DNA from: Providencia heimbachae ATCC 35613
GTDB lineage: Bacteria; Pseudomonadota; Gammaproteobacteria; Enterobacterales; Enterobacteriaceae
Reading direction: 5' to 3'
NCBI RefSeq assembly: GCF_001655055.1
Contig: NZ_LXEW01000024.1
Coordinates: forward strand, 49,543 to 113,542
Length of the DNA: 64,000 nt
A model generated the notes under the pieces. That model ran no database searches, was not told the DNA's origin, and saw only the letters and a list, made by a program, of their open reading frames with translations. Each line of letters opens with the position of its first letter. Position 1 is the stretch's first letter. Shown piece after piece: positions 26,154-34,596 of the stretch. Both the position numbers and the translations under genes were made by a program.

Positions 26154-27943
26154 TAAGCCTCCTTCGCCTTGTCACTGTATATCTCGGCCACATGGCTTAA
26201 AAATGCTTTGCCTTCCCCAAGTTTCGGTACACTGGCAATCAAGCGCTGCGTATAGGGGTGCTGAGGCTGTTGTAAAACGGTTTGAGTCGTCCCCGTTTCG
26301 ACAATATTGCCTTGCTGCATCACCGCAACCCGATCGCAAATTTGATTAATTACGGCAAAATCATGGGTAATAAATAACAGCGCAACACCACGCTCACGAC
26401 GTAATGTATTCAGCAATTCTAAAATACGTGCCTGCACAGTCACATCCAATGCCGTGGTGGGTTCATCGGCAATAATCAAAACCGGATCGTTTGCCAACGC
26501 CATTGCAATCCCGACTCGCTGACGTTGTCCCCCCGATAATTCATGCGGGTAAGAATGATAACGTTCCGCTGCGTCAGGAATACCAACACTATCAAGCAAC
26601 TCAATCGCCTTCACTTTCGCCGCTTGATTGGAAATACGTTGATGTGCCGTAATCGCTTCTTGTACCTGAACCCCAACTGTAAATTGTGGGTGAAGTGTTG
26701 TTAGAGGGTCTTGAAAAATATAAGAAACCCGCGCACCACGACGTTGTTGTATTGTTGATAATGGCAATGACAACATTTCTTCATCTTGCACGTACACCGC
26801 TCCGCCAGTAATTACCGCAGGTGGTGAAGCTAGCAGCCCCATTATTGATAACGCCGTGACACTTTTACCTGAACCACTTTCGCCGATCAGCCCTAAGCAT
26901 TCACCCGGCTCAACCATAAAGCTAATGTTATTAACGGTTGGGCGTAATTGGTTTCCCTGACGAAAAGCAATAGAGAGGTTTTTAACTTCAAGTACCGCAT
27001 TACTGTTCACCGTTTGCGCAGGAATTTCAGCACGTTGAGTTTGAGTCATCGGCTGAGAACGCTGTAATGCACCTGATTTTAAACGTGGATCAAGAATATC
27101 GCGTATACCATCACCTAATAGATTAAAGCTAATAACGATAAGAAAAATCATCACTCCAGGCACTAGAGCCACATGAGGTGCGACGAACATTTGTGCTCGC
27201 CCTTGCCCTAACATCGAGCCTAAATCCGCATTAGGTGGCTGAGTCCCTAGGCCTAAGAACGATAAACCGGCCGTTTCTAAGATCATCCAACCAATCGTGG
27301 TGGACATTGTCACCACAATGATCGGTAACACATTCGGTAAAACTTCAGTTAACAATACTTGCAGATGGTTTTTTCCTGACAATCTTGCCGCTTGAATAAA
27401 ATCCCGATCTCGTAAGCCTACGGTTAGCCCACGAATATTACGTGCAAAGAAAGGAATATTCACTAATGCGATAGCATACAAGGCGTTGAGTAAACCGGGG
27501 CCCAGCACCGCAACAATCGCCAATGCCAATAAGATGTATGGAAAGGCCATCAACATATCAATGCAGCGCATCAATAATGTATCGGTTTTATTACCAACGT
27601 AACCGGCGATCAAGCCAATTAATGTGCCGAAAACCGCCGCAATTAACGTTGCAGAAATACCCACCATCAATGAAACCCGTGTACCCCACAATAAGCGCGA
27701 CAAAATATCGCGACCAAGGTGGTCAGTACCCAAGATATGCCCCGATGAAAACACCGGTAATAATCGGTTAACTAAATCGGTTTCATCCGGATTCGGTAAC
27801 GGCAACCAAGGTGCTAGCAAAGCAGATAGCATAATAATCACGAGTATGATCAACCCGATGGATGCCAAACGGTTCGCCAACAATAGCGACGTGATTGATT
27901 GACGATGGCGATGCGCAGTAACAGGGGGAGTTAACTGACTCAT
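26153..27943 (-). CDS. Fused peptide ABC transporter permease-ATPase (DppC-DppD)
   Basis: A 596-residue fusion. Residues 1 to about 295 are a DppC-type permease with its N-terminal helix, several membrane segments and the EAA-type loop (AARLSGKN). After a short hydrophilic linker, residues from about 318 form a DppD-type ATPase with Walker A GESGSGKS, signature LSGGQRQRVGIAMAL and Walker B IIADEPTTALD. Both halves look complete, so this is a true fusion and not an error. It overlaps the DppB-type gene by four bases (ATGA). In most transporters of this class these are separate proteins. Confidence 0.93.
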   Translation of the reverse strand: MSQLTPPVTAHRHRQSITSLLLANRLASIGLIILVIIMLSALLAPWLPLPNPDETDLVNRLLPVFSSGHILGTDHLGRDILSRLLWGTRVSLMVGISATLIAAVFGTLIGLIAGYVGNKTDTLLMRCIDMLMAFPYILLALAIVAVLGPGLLNALYAIALVNIPFFARNIRGLTVGLRDRDFIQAARLSGKNHLQVLLTEVLPNVLPIIVVTMSTTIGWMILETAGLSFLGLGTQPPNADLGSMLGQGRAQMFVAPHVALVPGVMIFLIVISFNLLGDGIRDILDPRLKSGALQRSQPMTQTQRAEIPAQTVNSNAVLEVKNLSIAFRQGNQLRPTVNNISFMVEPGECLGLIGESGSGKSVTALSIMGLLASPPAVITGGAVYVQDEEMLSLPLSTIQQRRGARVSYIFQDPLTTLHPQFTVGVQVQEAITAHQRISNQAAKVKAIELLDSVGIPDAAERYHSYPHELSGGQRQRVGIAMALANDPVLIIADEPTTALDVTVQARILELLNTLRRERGVALLFITHDFAVINQICDRVAVMQQGNIVETGTTQTVLQQPQHPYTQRLIASVPKLGEGKAFLSHVAEIYSDKAKEA

Positions 27944-28887
27944 GATTTCAACCTCGGATCCAGTAGCGCCTGCATCAAATCCGCAAACATATTAATAAAC
28001 ACATAGGAGGCTGCGGCAATTAACACACCACCTTGCACTAAGAACAAGTCACGAGTTGCCACCGCTTTCACTAACATCGCCCCTAAACCAGGCCATTGGA
28101 AAACGGTTTCGATATATACCGCGCCGCCAAACACAAAGCCTGCCTGAATACCAATCACGGGGATCACTGACACTAACGCCATTCGAAATGCATGACGAAA
28201 AATCACTTTGCGCTCACTGAGCCCTTTCGCCCGTGCAGTGCGAATAAAATCAAGGCGTAGTACTTCCAACATCGCGGTACGGGTCAATCGTGCAATCACC
28301 CCCGTCGCCACTAACGATAAAGTGATCGCGGGTAAAATAAGATGATGCAAAAGATCGCCTAAACCGCCACCCTGCCAAATGGAATACATCCCTGAAGCTG
28401 GGAACCACTGTAATTGCACTGAGAAAGCCATTATCATCAATAAACCAATCCAAAATGATGGCATCGAGATCCCTAGCAATACTGCAAGAGTGATGGTTCT
28501 ATCGCTCCAACTAAATTGGCGAATAGCCGAAATAATGCCCGCTAATAAACCGAGGATTGAGCTAAGTAATAATGCACTTCCCCCCAAAATCAACGTAGCC
28601 GAAAAACGCTCTAACACTTCGTCGGCAACGGGACGATTTAACACAAATGAGCGGCCAAAGTCGCCAGAAAGTAAGTTATTCATCCAAATAAAATATTGCT
28701 GATATAAGGGCTTATCTAAGCCAAGTTCACCTTTGACTCTTGCCACATTTTCAGGTGTCGCCCATGGTCCAAGCAAAGCTTGAGCCGGATCGCCCGGTAT
28801 CATTGCCATAATAAAAAAGACAATTAAAGTGAGACCAATCAAAATTGGAATAGTCGCTAAAATACGTTTTAAACAATATAACCACAT
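27940..28887 (-). CDS. Peptide ABC transporter permease (DppB type)
   Basis: A 315-residue permease of the DppB/OppB/NikB family. It has the N-terminal helix (RILATIPILIGLTLIVFFIM), the loop motif LGLDKPLYQQY and the C-terminal EAA loop (RTARAKGLSERKV). It pairs with the permease half of the fused protein in the inner membrane. The gene lies 57 bases after the binding protein gene. Confidence 0.92.
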   Translation of the reverse strand: MWLYCLKRILATIPILIGLTLIVFFIMAMIPGDPAQALLGPWATPENVARVKGELGLDKPLYQQYFIWMNNLLSGDFGRSFVLNRPVADEVLERFSATLILGGSALLLSSILGLLAGIISAIRQFSWSDRTITLAVLLGISMPSFWIGLLMIMAFSVQLQWFPASGMYSIWQGGGLGDLLHHLILPAITLSLVATGVIARLTRTAMLEVLRLDFIRTARAKGLSERKVIFRHAFRMALVSVIPVIGIQAGFVFGGAVYIETVFQWPGLGAMLVKAVATRDLFLVQGGVLIAAASYVFINMFADLMQALLDPRLKS

Positions 28888-28944
28888 AGGCTTTTCCCCA
28901 GAAAATCAATTCACTCGCTGCCTTAGCAACATGAAGTCAATCAA

Positions 28945-30507
28945 TTAATCTTTACGAACATCTTTAAGTAATAAATTAAAATTTGGCTGTAGCTTAAAAT
29001 TGCTAATTCGCTCACTTGCCACGGCATTTTGTTTCCAATTGGCAACGAATAACCAAGGTGCATCGCGATGAACAATTTTTTGTACTTGGCGATAGAGTTG
29101 TGCCCGTTCAGCCAAATCATTACTCACTCGTGCTTTGTCGAGTAACGCATCAAGTTCTTTATTGCTGTAATACCCTGAGTTAAACCCACCTTTCTCAGGC
29201 CATGAGTTAGAATGCAATGTGAGGAACGGCAAGGTATCGGGATCATTGGTCATCCAAGCCATTTCGGCCATATGGGCTTGTTTTAATCCTGAATTGACTT
29301 TTGATAAGTAGGTATTCCACTCAAATGTTTGTATTTCAACGGATAACCCGACAGCTTTTAAGTCGGCTTGTATTGCTGTCGCCATTGGGATCGGATCCAA
29401 CATACCGGATCCCCCTTCGGTGACATAAAACACAATTTTTTGCCCTTCTGCGCCCGCCGCTTTAATTAGCTCACGAGCTTTTTGCGGATCATAAGGATAG
29501 GCTTGGGTTTCTGCGTCGAATGCCCAATCAAATGCCGAGGGTATTGGCCCTTCGGAAACATCAGCCGAGCCCTGAAGAATATATTTAACGATATTATCTT
29601 TGTTTACTGCGTAATTCACGGCCTGCCTAACCCGTACATCATCAAATGGGGGCTGTGACGTATTCAGCATGCCATACCAAACATGAGGGCCTGTTGCTTC
29701 ATACAACCGAAAGCGTTTATCTGATGAAAACAGCGGGACATTATCGGCAGGAACTTCCACCATGGCATCGATGCCACCTGAAAGCATCTCTGCGACCCGA
29801 GTATTCGCATCCGTAATCGGACGAAATACCACATAGTTCAGGGTCGGACGCGTATCCCAATACTCCTCGTTTGCAGCCACAACAACCCGCTGATTAGCGG
29901 TCCATTCGGTAAATTTAAACGGTCCAGTTCCACTGGGATGGCGGCTAAAATCCTTATCGTATTGCTTTACCGCTGCTGGAGAGACAATCAAACCCGCCGG
30001 CGTGGCTAAATTAGATAAGAAAGGGGCAAAAGGCTCTTTAAGCTTGAATACCACGGTTTGGTTATCGGGGGTTTCAATCTTATCTATTGCTGAAAAGAAA
30101 AACGAAAGCGGGAAAGGCCCCGTGTGATAATAAGGGTGTTTGTTGTCTAACATACGTTCAAAAGTAAACTTCACAGCTTGCGCATCAAACGAGCTACCAT
30201 CATGAAATTTAACGTTATCACGTAAATTGAAGGTGTAAGTCAGCCCGTCATCACTCACCTTCCATGACTTTGCCAACGATGGCTCAAGGGTTAATGAACC
30301 ATCCCCATTACGGACAAGCCCTTCATAGATATTAACCAATATACGTGAGTCATTTGCCGCTGTTGCAACTTGAGGATCTAATGACTGCGGTTCAGCCACC
30401 TGCCCCAACAGTAAAACATCACCTTGGCTTGCAGAGCATGTTGGTGACGACGAAAAGATAGAGAGAAGCAAAATGCCTGCTATCCACCTGCAAAAACGCA
30501 TTTTCAT
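28945..30507 (-). CDS. Peptide ABC transporter, periplasmic binding protein
   Basis: A 520-residue SBP_bac_5 protein (DppA/OppA/GsiB type). The ATG at 30507 is preferred because an AGGGAGA site lies just upstream; the frame runs on to 30543 without one. The N-terminus is a Sec signal peptide (RFCRWIAGILLLSIFSSS, ending near CSAS). The domain start AEPQSLDPQVA and LAKSWKVSDDGLTYTFNLR are typical. It captures peptides for the importer. GsiB (glutathione) and DppA are related; the ligand cannot be told from sequence alone. It is the first gene of the operon. Confidence 0.92.
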   Translation of the reverse strand: MKMRFCRWIAGILLLSIFSSSPTCSASQGDVLLLGQVAEPQSLDPQVATAANDSRILVNIYEGLVRNGDGSLTLEPSLAKSWKVSDDGLTYTFNLRDNVKFHDGSSFDAQAVKFTFERMLDNKHPYYHTGPFPLSFFFSAIDKIETPDNQTVVFKLKEPFAPFLSNLATPAGLIVSPAAVKQYDKDFSRHPSGTGPFKFTEWTANQRVVVAANEEYWDTRPTLNYVVFRPITDANTRVAEMLSGGIDAMVEVPADNVPLFSSDKRFRLYEATGPHVWYGMLNTSQPPFDDVRVRQAVNYAVNKDNIVKYILQGSADVSEGPIPSAFDWAFDAETQAYPYDPQKARELIKAAGAEGQKIVFYVTEGGSGMLDPIPMATAIQADLKAVGLSVEIQTFEWNTYLSKVNSGLKQAHMAEMAWMTNDPDTLPFLTLHSNSWPEKGGFNSGYYSNKELDALLDKARVSNDLAERAQLYRQVQKIVHRDAPWLFVANWKQNAVASERISNFKLQPNFNLLLKDVRKD

Positions 30508-30535
30508 AAAAATCTCCCTAGTGCCGTTATTGATG

Positions 30536-30551
30536 TGTGACATGTGTCAAT
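30536..30551. promoter_or_regulatory. Inverted repeat in the divergent peptide-cluster promoter region
   Basis: TGACA, two bases, then TGTCA (30538-30549), within TGTGA-N6-TCAAT, which matches eight of ten CRP core positions. It lies 29 bases before the binding protein start and about 100 before the DUF1028 start. It could be the GntR operator or a weak CRP site. Confidence 0.35.
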
Positions 30552-30656
30552 TTTGTTAATTATTATTTATTTTTCCCTATTTATGATGATAAATTACCTT
30601 TCCTGCAATAATTTATAATGATAAATTTGATCAATGTCTAATTTATGAGGTGTAAA

Positions 30657-31307
30657 ATGACTTTTTCTATTGTTGCTCGCTGCCCACAAACACAAATTAT
30701 TGGTGCAGTAACAGCAACGGCAGGCCCGGCAGTTGGCGCTTTAGTACTTCATGGTGCGAGCCAATCTGGTGCAATTGCGACACAAGCAATGACTAATCCT
30801 GTTTTAGGCTTGGATGGAATTGAATTATTGAAAAAAAATTTATCTGCGAAAGATTGCCTCAATTCGTTATTAGCTAATGACGGATCCCCTTTCGTTAGGC
30901 AGCTTATTGTACTTGATGCACAAGGAGATAGCGCGAGCTGGACAGGCCAAGAATGTTTACCTTGGTGTGGGAGTTTGTCCGAAGCTGATCTCGCCATTGC
31001 GGGTAATATGCTAGCCGGTGAACAGGTTTTAGCCGCTATACATGAGTCTTATCATCAAAATAGTAATATTCCTTTGGCGGATAGATTACTCTTAGCAATG
31101 CAAGCTGGGGCTAAAGCGGGAGGAGATTATAGAGGCATACGCTCTGCGGCATTAAAGGTGTGGAATAATAGAAAATATGCCGATATTGATATTCGAGCTG
31201 ATTGGTCCGAACAGCCATTATCTGATTTAACCGCTATTCTTCATCAAGTTCGTTCTGATAACTATGCCAATTTTTTTGCACAAATTCCGACCGGAATGGA
31301 AAAGTAA
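30657..31307 (+). CDS. DUF1028-family protein
   Basis: A 216-residue protein of the DUF1028 family, which has an Ntn-hydrolase fold. The N-terminus MTFSIVAR and the later segments AIATQAMTNPVLGLDGIELL, IAGNMLAGEQVL and GGDYRGIRSAAL fit the family. The residue after VAR is Cys here where many members have Asp. The ATG at 30657 has a GAGG site and matches the family start. It is divergent from the peptide importer operon. A role in hydrolysing an imported peptide or amide is inferred from context; the family has no settled function. Confidence 0.85.
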   Translation: MTFSIVARCPQTQIIGAVTATAGPAVGALVLHGASQSGAIATQAMTNPVLGLDGIELLKKNLSAKDCLNSLLANDGSPFVRQLIVLDAQGDSASWTGQECLPWCGSLSEADLAIAGNMLAGEQVLAAIHESYHQNSNIPLADRLLLAMQAGAKAGGDYRGIRSAALKVWNNRKYADIDIRADWSEQPLSDLTAILHQVRSDNYANFFAQIPTGMEK

Positions 31308-32248
31308 CAAGTTAAATAACGAAAATTGTGCGTATTCGCTATTTGTTAAATAAGCACCAAGAATATGCACTCTAAAGATAATGTTATTTTATGTTCAATT
31401 TTTCAACATAATTAAACAATTATTCAGTGTTTGATTTGTGAATAATATCACATTATTTTTTACAGAATCATTATTCGTTATTATGAAAAACAAATTTACC
31501 TTGGCTTAAACTTAAAATTAAAAAAATAGTTCAATATATATCCACAGAATTCATGTCACTATTATTTTTTGGTGGCGTAATATCGTAAACTCTAAATCAA
31601 CCCGTCTATTTTCCACGCTAGATAGTTATACTAAATTGGTTCCCATCCTATAAGTAAAAATAACCATAAATAAGGAACGGTTATGATTAATATTTAAGCA
31701 TTAATCCATTAAAAATAAAATAATCAATATTATCAATTGATTACTAGTTTTTTCGTGTTCAAATTATTTTAAAAAAACAACTTACATTATATTATTTGAT
31801 TACTTAACCCCATAAACTTAAATGATTAAAGAATACTCAAACATTTCTTAAATAGCTTTAGTATTAGCCATAAGTTTCACGATTTTATCTTAACAACCTA
31901 ATCATGACTTAATTTAAATTTAGCACATTCTTCTGCGAACAAAGATTAACCATCATGGCAAATTTAATTAAATTTAACCTGACTTAAACCCAAAATTAGT
32001 GTTTACACCTGTACACTTTTAATGACATTAACAATTTAAAAATCCCATTTGAATAATAAATAAAATAGGTCTATGCACGGCAAACCCTTTATAACACTGA
32101 CAAAATCTATTTACCGATCAAATCATTTCCCTCATTTTTATTAACAAATGCTAACCATGCTTAACAATTTTAAAATATATGATAATATAATAATCGAATT
32201 TTGAAATTATTTACTATATAAAAACTAATGTTATTATTGAGGTTGTAG
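31308..32248. other. Long AT-rich stretch without a gene
   Basis: 941 bases between the DUF1028 and deaminase genes. No convincing coding frame was found; the only start with a good ribosome site (31683) gives a four-residue frame. It holds a perfect CRP-like site at 31437-31452, and a TTAACA/TATAAT pair (32161, 32186; spacer 19) could be a weak promoter for the deaminase. It may hold a small RNA or a long leader. Confidence 0.6.
31437..31452. promoter_or_regulatory. Perfect CRP-type site
   Basis: TGTGA-ATAATA-TCACA matches all ten core positions of the CRP consensus. It is 130 bases after the DUF1028 stop and about 800 bases before the deaminase start, so its target is not obvious. Confidence 0.6.
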
Positions 32249-33667
32249 ATGAAAATCTCGAGAAGAAAACTATTATTAGGGGTTGGTGCTGCTGGAGTAT
32301 TAGCAGGGGGTGCTACGGTTGTTCCAATGATCCGTAGAGAAGGTCGCTTTGAATCGACTAAATCGCGCGTTGCTGCTGTTGCTGGCACTGAAGGCGCATT
32401 ACCTGATTCAGCGGATGCCGTTATCATCGGTGCGGGCCTTCAAGGAATAATGACAGCGATTAACCTTGCTGAAAAAGGTCTAAACGTTGTTATCTGTGAG
32501 AAAGGTGTTGTAGGGGGTGAACAATCTGGCCGTGCATATAGCCAAATCATCAGCTACAAAACATCTCCAGCCATTTTCCCATTGCACCACTACGGTAAAA
32601 TTCAATGGACAGGCATGAATGAAAAAATCGGTGCTGATACTAGCTACCGAATTCAAGGCCGCGTAGAAGTACCATCAAGTGAAGAAGATTTGGAAATTTC
32701 GAAAGCGTGGATTAAAAGCGCGGCAGAAAATCCAGGTTTTGATACCCCGCTTCGTACCCGTATGATTGAAGGTGACGAGCTAGCAAAACGTCTGGTGAAT
32801 GCGCAAACTCCATGGAAAATCGGTGGATTTGAAGAAGACTCAGGGAGTCTTGACCCAGAAGTTGTTACGCCAACAATGGCTAACTATGCAAAATCAATTG
32901 GCATTCGTATCTATACCAATTGTGCAGTGAGAGGCTTTGAAACTGCAGGGGGTAAAATTTCTGATGTGGTTACCGAAAAAGGAGCAATCAAAACTTCTCG
33001 TGTCGTTCTGACCGGGGGAATTTGGTCTCGCTTATTTATGGGTAACCTCGGCATCGATGTGCCTACACTGAACGTTTACCTGTCTCAGCAACGTATCACT
33101 GGCGTACCGGGCGCACCGAAAGGTAACGTTCACCTGCCAAACGGTATCCACTTCCGTGAACAAGCAGATGGCACCTATGCAGTCGCTCCACGTATCTTTA
33201 CCAGCTCTATCGTTAAAGATAGCTTCTTGCTAGGTCCAAAATTCATGCACCTATTACAAGGTGGTGAACTGCCATTAGAATTCTCTATCGGTAAAGATTT
33301 ATTTAACTCCTTCATGATGGCAACTTCATGGAATTTAAATGAAAAAACACCTTTTGAAGAATTCCGTACCGCAACAAACACACCAAACAACGAACACTTA
33401 GATGCAGTACTTGAAAGACTGAGAGCCGAATTCCCAGCCTTTAAAGAGTCTAAAGTGGTTGAGCGTTGGGGTGGTACAGTTGCACCAACGGATGATGAAA
33501 TTCCAATTATTTCAACAGTCGAACAGTATCCAGGTCTGGTTATCAATACCGCAACGGGTTGGGGTATGACAGAAAGCCCTGCTGCTGGTCGATTAACGGC
33601 TGAATTGTTAATGGGTGAAACACCTTTCATCGATCCAACGCCGTACAAGCTTTCTCGTTTTAGTTAA
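32249..33667 (+). CDS. aad: Membrane L-amino acid deaminase
   Basis: A 472-residue FAD flavoenzyme of the Proteus/Providencia LAAD type. It has a Tat-like N-terminus (SRRKLLLGVGAAGVLAGG) that forms a membrane anchor, then the FAD-binding motif GAGLQG (residues 61-66) in a DAO-type fold, and the C-terminal substrate/FAD segment TATGWGMTESPAAGRLTAELL. It oxidatively deaminates L-amino acids to 2-keto acids and ammonia, passing electrons to the respiratory chain rather than making peroxide. It is the basis of the phenylalanine-deaminase test. The ATG follows a GAGG site. A RidA-family gene lies next downstream. Whether it is type I or type II LAAD was not settled. Confidence 0.93.
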   Translation: MKISRRKLLLGVGAAGVLAGGATVVPMIRREGRFESTKSRVAAVAGTEGALPDSADAVIIGAGLQGIMTAINLAEKGLNVVICEKGVVGGEQSGRAYSQIISYKTSPAIFPLHHYGKIQWTGMNEKIGADTSYRIQGRVEVPSSEEDLEISKAWIKSAAENPGFDTPLRTRMIEGDELAKRLVNAQTPWKIGGFEEDSGSLDPEVVTPTMANYAKSIGIRIYTNCAVRGFETAGGKISDVVTEKGAIKTSRVVLTGGIWSRLFMGNLGIDVPTLNVYLSQQRITGVPGAPKGNVHLPNGIHFREQADGTYAVAPRIFTSSIVKDSFLLGPKFMHLLQGGELPLEFSIGKDLFNSFMMATSWNLNEKTPFEEFRTATNTPNNEHLDAVLERLRAEFPAFKESKVVERWGGTVAPTDDEIPIISTVEQYPGLVINTATGWGMTESPAAGRLTAELLMGETPFIDPTPYKLSRFS

Positions 33668-33730
33668 TAAAACGATATAATGCGTTTTTTACTGAGAGCC
33701 TGCTAAGCTTCGTGAGTCAGCCAAGGGGTT

Positions 33731-33843
33731 ACTCAAAATAGTTCAAGTTGTAGGTAGACGGCAAATGACATTATCCCTAGGAGCATACAAAAGTATGCGA
33801 CTAGGGGAATGGAAAGCAGCCCCCCTACAATTTGAAAGATGAA
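33731..33843. repeat. ERIC-type intergenic repeat
   Basis: About 113 bases. The centre (tccctaggagcatac, aaaagtatgcgactagggg) forms the ERIC-like palindrome, and the outer parts (aagttgtaggtag, ctacaatttga) pair with each other. It lies between the deaminase and the exported RidA genes. Confidence 0.78.
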
Positions 33844-33888
33844 GAGTAAACAGGTTCTATTTTACTTTGATAATGTTAAGGAGTTTAC

Positions 33889-34389
33889 ATGCGCTATAAA
33901 ACTTTATTACTTTCTCTGCCTTTCATTTTAGGCGTAGCAAGTGCAAATGCAGCAGATGATGTTAAACGCGTTCCAGTGAAAGGATTCCCTATCTCTGAAT
34001 CAGTAGAAATTAACGCAAGCAGCAGCCTTATTTTCCTAAGCGGAAAAGTACCATCAAAAATCACTAAAGATGCGCCAGAAGGTGTTTTAGCGTCTTACGG
34101 TAACACTGAAGCGCAAACTATCAACGTGTTGAAACAAATCCAAGCAACGCTTGCTGATATGGATTTGACAATGAATGACGTTGTTAAAATGCAAGTTTTC
34201 TTAGTGGGTGGTGACGAAACTAAAGGTACTATGGACTTTGCTGGCTTTATGGCGGGTTACAACAAGTTCTATGAAACTGAAAAAATCACTAACTTACCTG
34301 CTCGCTCTACTTTCCAAGTCGCTAAACTGGCCAACCCAGCATGGCGTGTAGAGATCGAAGTCACTGCAGTACGTCCAGCTAAAAAATAA
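33889..34389 (+). CDS. Exported RidA-family imine deaminase
   Basis: A 166-residue RidA/YjgF family protein with a Sec signal peptide (YKTLLLSLPFILGVASANA, cut near residue 21). The mature part is a normal RidA domain: SSSLIFLSGKVP, then the catalytic arginine in LPARSTFQVA (Arg139), then WRVEIEVTAV. Family members hydrolyse reactive enamines and imines to keto acids and ammonia, usually in the cytoplasm; this one should act in the periplasm. It follows the membrane deaminase, whose reaction makes an imine intermediate, so a joint role is likely. An AAGGAG site precedes the ATG. Confidence 0.88.
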   Translation: MRYKTLLLSLPFILGVASANAADDVKRVPVKGFPISESVEINASSSLIFLSGKVPSKITKDAPEGVLASYGNTEAQTINVLKQIQATLADMDLTMNDVVKMQVFLVGGDETKGTMDFAGFMAGYNKFYETEKITNLPARSTFQVAKLANPAWRVEIEVTAVRPAKK

Positions 34390-34418
34390 GTTATTTTGAT
34401 ATAACCAAGATGATTTCA

Positions 34419-34455
34419 ATAACGAGGCACCACTGTGTGCCTCGTTATATTTTGT
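34419..34455 (+). terminator. Rho-independent-type terminator after the RidA gene
   Basis: A 12-bp stem (ataacgaggcac / gtgcctcgttat) with a 6-base loop, followed by ATTTTGTT. It lies 30 bases after the stop codon. Confidence 0.82.
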
Positions 34456-34596
34456 TCCTCAAATAAATCCTCTTCTGTATTACCGCTTTCAGGTTATTTC
34501 CTATCTCGAACATTATTCAACCAGTACATCATGTAAATATGGTATTATTTAACTTATCTTTGGTAAAAATAAAGTTCGATAAATAAGAGAAATAAC

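Noticed and set aside
31683..31697. Four-codon frame with an AAGGAA site
   Set aside because: Too short to support as a gene without other evidence.
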